From the NCBI RefSeq assembly GCF_009834785.1, contig NZ_WUYX01000053.1, positions 134,656 through 198,655 on the forward strand: 64,000 bases of DNA, in the 5' to 3' direction. Below, piece after piece: positions 63,341 to 64,000 of the stretch. Made by a program: the position numbers and the translations under genes. Position 1 is the stretch's first letter. Each line of letters starts with the position of its first letter. The notes under the pieces were generated by a model. That model saw only the letters and a program-made list of their open reading frames with translations, was not told where the DNA came from and searched no databases. This DNA comes from Natronorubrum halalkaliphilum. Lineage in GTDB: Archaea > Halobacteriota > Halobacteria > Halobacteriales > Natrialbaceae.

Positions 63341-64000
63341 ATGGTTCCGACCGTACTCACCGCCGGCCACGTCAACTGGGACGTGACGCTCCGCGTCGAC
63401 CGACTCCCTGAAGCCGACGGTGAGGCGACGATCCGCTCCCAACGGCAGTCCGGCGGCGGGAGCGCCGCGAACGTCGCCGCCGCGCTCGCGGGTCTCGAAG
63501 TCGAAACCGGCCTGATCGGCAGCGTCGGCGACGACGACAACGGCCTCCTCGCCGGGCGCGAACTCGAGGAAGCGGGCGTCTCGCTGTCCGGTCTGCAGGT
63601 GGTCGACGGAGCCGACACGGCCGTCAAGTACCTGCTCGTCGACGACGCCGGCGACGTGTCGATACTCGGCAACGACGGCGTCAACGAGGCTGTCCGTCCG
63701 GCGGACCTCGTGCCCGCTCGCATCCGATCGGCGGATCACGTCCACCTGACGAGTCAACGTCCCGAGACCGCCGCGGCCATCGCGCGGATCGCACACGAGG
63801 CCGGCGTCACCGTCAGTTTCGATCCCGGACGGCGGTTCGGCGACCGCGAGTACGGCGACACGCTCCCGGCGGCGGACATCCTCTTCGTCACGCAGCGCGA
63901 GGCCGCGGCGCTGGCCGACGACGCCGTCGACTCGCAACTGGACGACCGGATCGTCGTCGTGACCTCCGGCAGCGACGGCGCGGCGGTTCGGACGCCGGAG
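63341..64000 (+). CDS. PfkB-family sugar/nucleoside kinase (cut by window end)
   Basis: The first 220 residues of a ribokinase-family enzyme. MVPTVLTAGHVNWDVTLRVD is the N-terminal strand, GGGSAANVAAALAGL the substrate-binding Gly-rich motif, and GLIGSVGDDDNG the following loop. The C-terminal GAGD catalytic motif lies beyond position 64000. Its place after the R15P isomerase makes a sugar or ribose-phosphate kinase plausible, as in the haloarchaeal pentose bisphosphate pathway; cytidine, guanosine or fructose kinase remain possible. Confidence 0.88.
   Translation, partial: MVPTVLTAGHVNWDVTLRVDRLPEADGEATIRSQRQSGGGSAANVAAALAGLEVETGLIGSVGDDDNGLLAGRELEEAGVSLSGLQVVDGADTAVKYLLVDDAGDVSILGNDGVNEAVRPADLVPARIRSADHVHLTSQRPETAAAIARIAHEAGVTVSFDPGRRFGDREYGDTLPAADILFVTQREAAALADDAVDSQLDDRIVVVTSGSDGAAVRTPE

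Noticed and set aside
1-64000. CRISPR array, integrase, transposase or prophage genes
   Set aside because: No regularly spaced direct repeats with unique spacers and no mobile-element proteins were seen. The only mobile-looking feature is the short TGATACGG repeat family.

Overview
The window is about 64 kb of chromosome from an extremely halophilic archaeon (class Halobacteria). The evidence is high GC with GC-rich third codon positions, strongly acidic predicted proteins, Tat-dependent lipoproteins, and promoters with a T-rich TATA box centred close to 27 bases upstream of the start codon (leaderless transcripts). Marker genes also fit: the tubulin-like CetZ, the ubiquitin-like SAMP1, coenzyme F420 genes (cofG, cofC, cofH), haloarchaeal PurC, GatD, NurA/HerA and Htr-type transducers. 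The tetramer CTAG is very rare while CTCGAG is everywhere. A genus cannot be fixed from sequence alone. I see no rRNA, tRNA, CRISPR array, intact insertion sequence or phage gene, so this is a core-type region with small accessory islands.

Layout. 0.1-8.6 kb: universal stress protein, acetamidase-like hydrolase, two chemotaxis transducers flanking purC. 8.8-12.8 kb: F420 side-chain and chromophore genes cofH, cofG and cofC. 13-18.6 kb: cetZ, an NDUFA9-like SDR, thymidylate kinase, an orphan E1-alpha subunit, and a TrkA-type K+ regulator flanked by two stand-alone RAM-domain proteins. 18.9-26.3 kb: small haloarchaeal proteins, metY, a broken GNAT gene, a 7TM-PAS histidine kinase, gpmI and a DCC-type thiol oxidoreductase. 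26.3-30 kb: a Tat-secreted protein and an ABC exporter operon with duplicated permeases. 30-35.3 kb: NurA and HerA for DNA double-strand-break processing, with two small genes between them. 35.3-39.2 kb: hydrolase, PspA, HPP-family membrane protein and two Tat lipoproteins, one a cupredoxin that has lost most copper ligands.

39.4-44.3 kb is the most unusual stretch: three full-length paralogues of an unrecognised four-helix membrane family plus a small protein resembling only its N-terminus. 44.3-49 kb: small proteins, a P-loop kinase, a His-rich secreted protein and a dgcN-dgcA pair (D-glutamate catabolism). 49-56.4 kb: Vms1-like peptidyl-tRNA hydrolase, a secreted tandem-repeat protein beside an ArsR-like regulator, gatD, a GNAT and samp1. 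56.4-60.5 kb: a K+ module of two TrkA-C-type membrane proteins divergent from a K+ channel. 60.6-64 kb: deoC, ribose-1,5-bisphosphate isomerase, a DUF63 protein and a PfkB kinase cut by the window edge, together suggesting nucleoside/pentose-phosphate catabolism.

A short repeat family runs through the window. Its terminal inverted repeat is close to TGATACGGATTGCTGTAA around a variable hairpin, and in four of five copies the outer TGA of an arm is the stop codon of the neighbouring gene. This repeat family, the membrane paralogue cluster and the copper-less cupredoxin are the best candidates for undescribed biology here.
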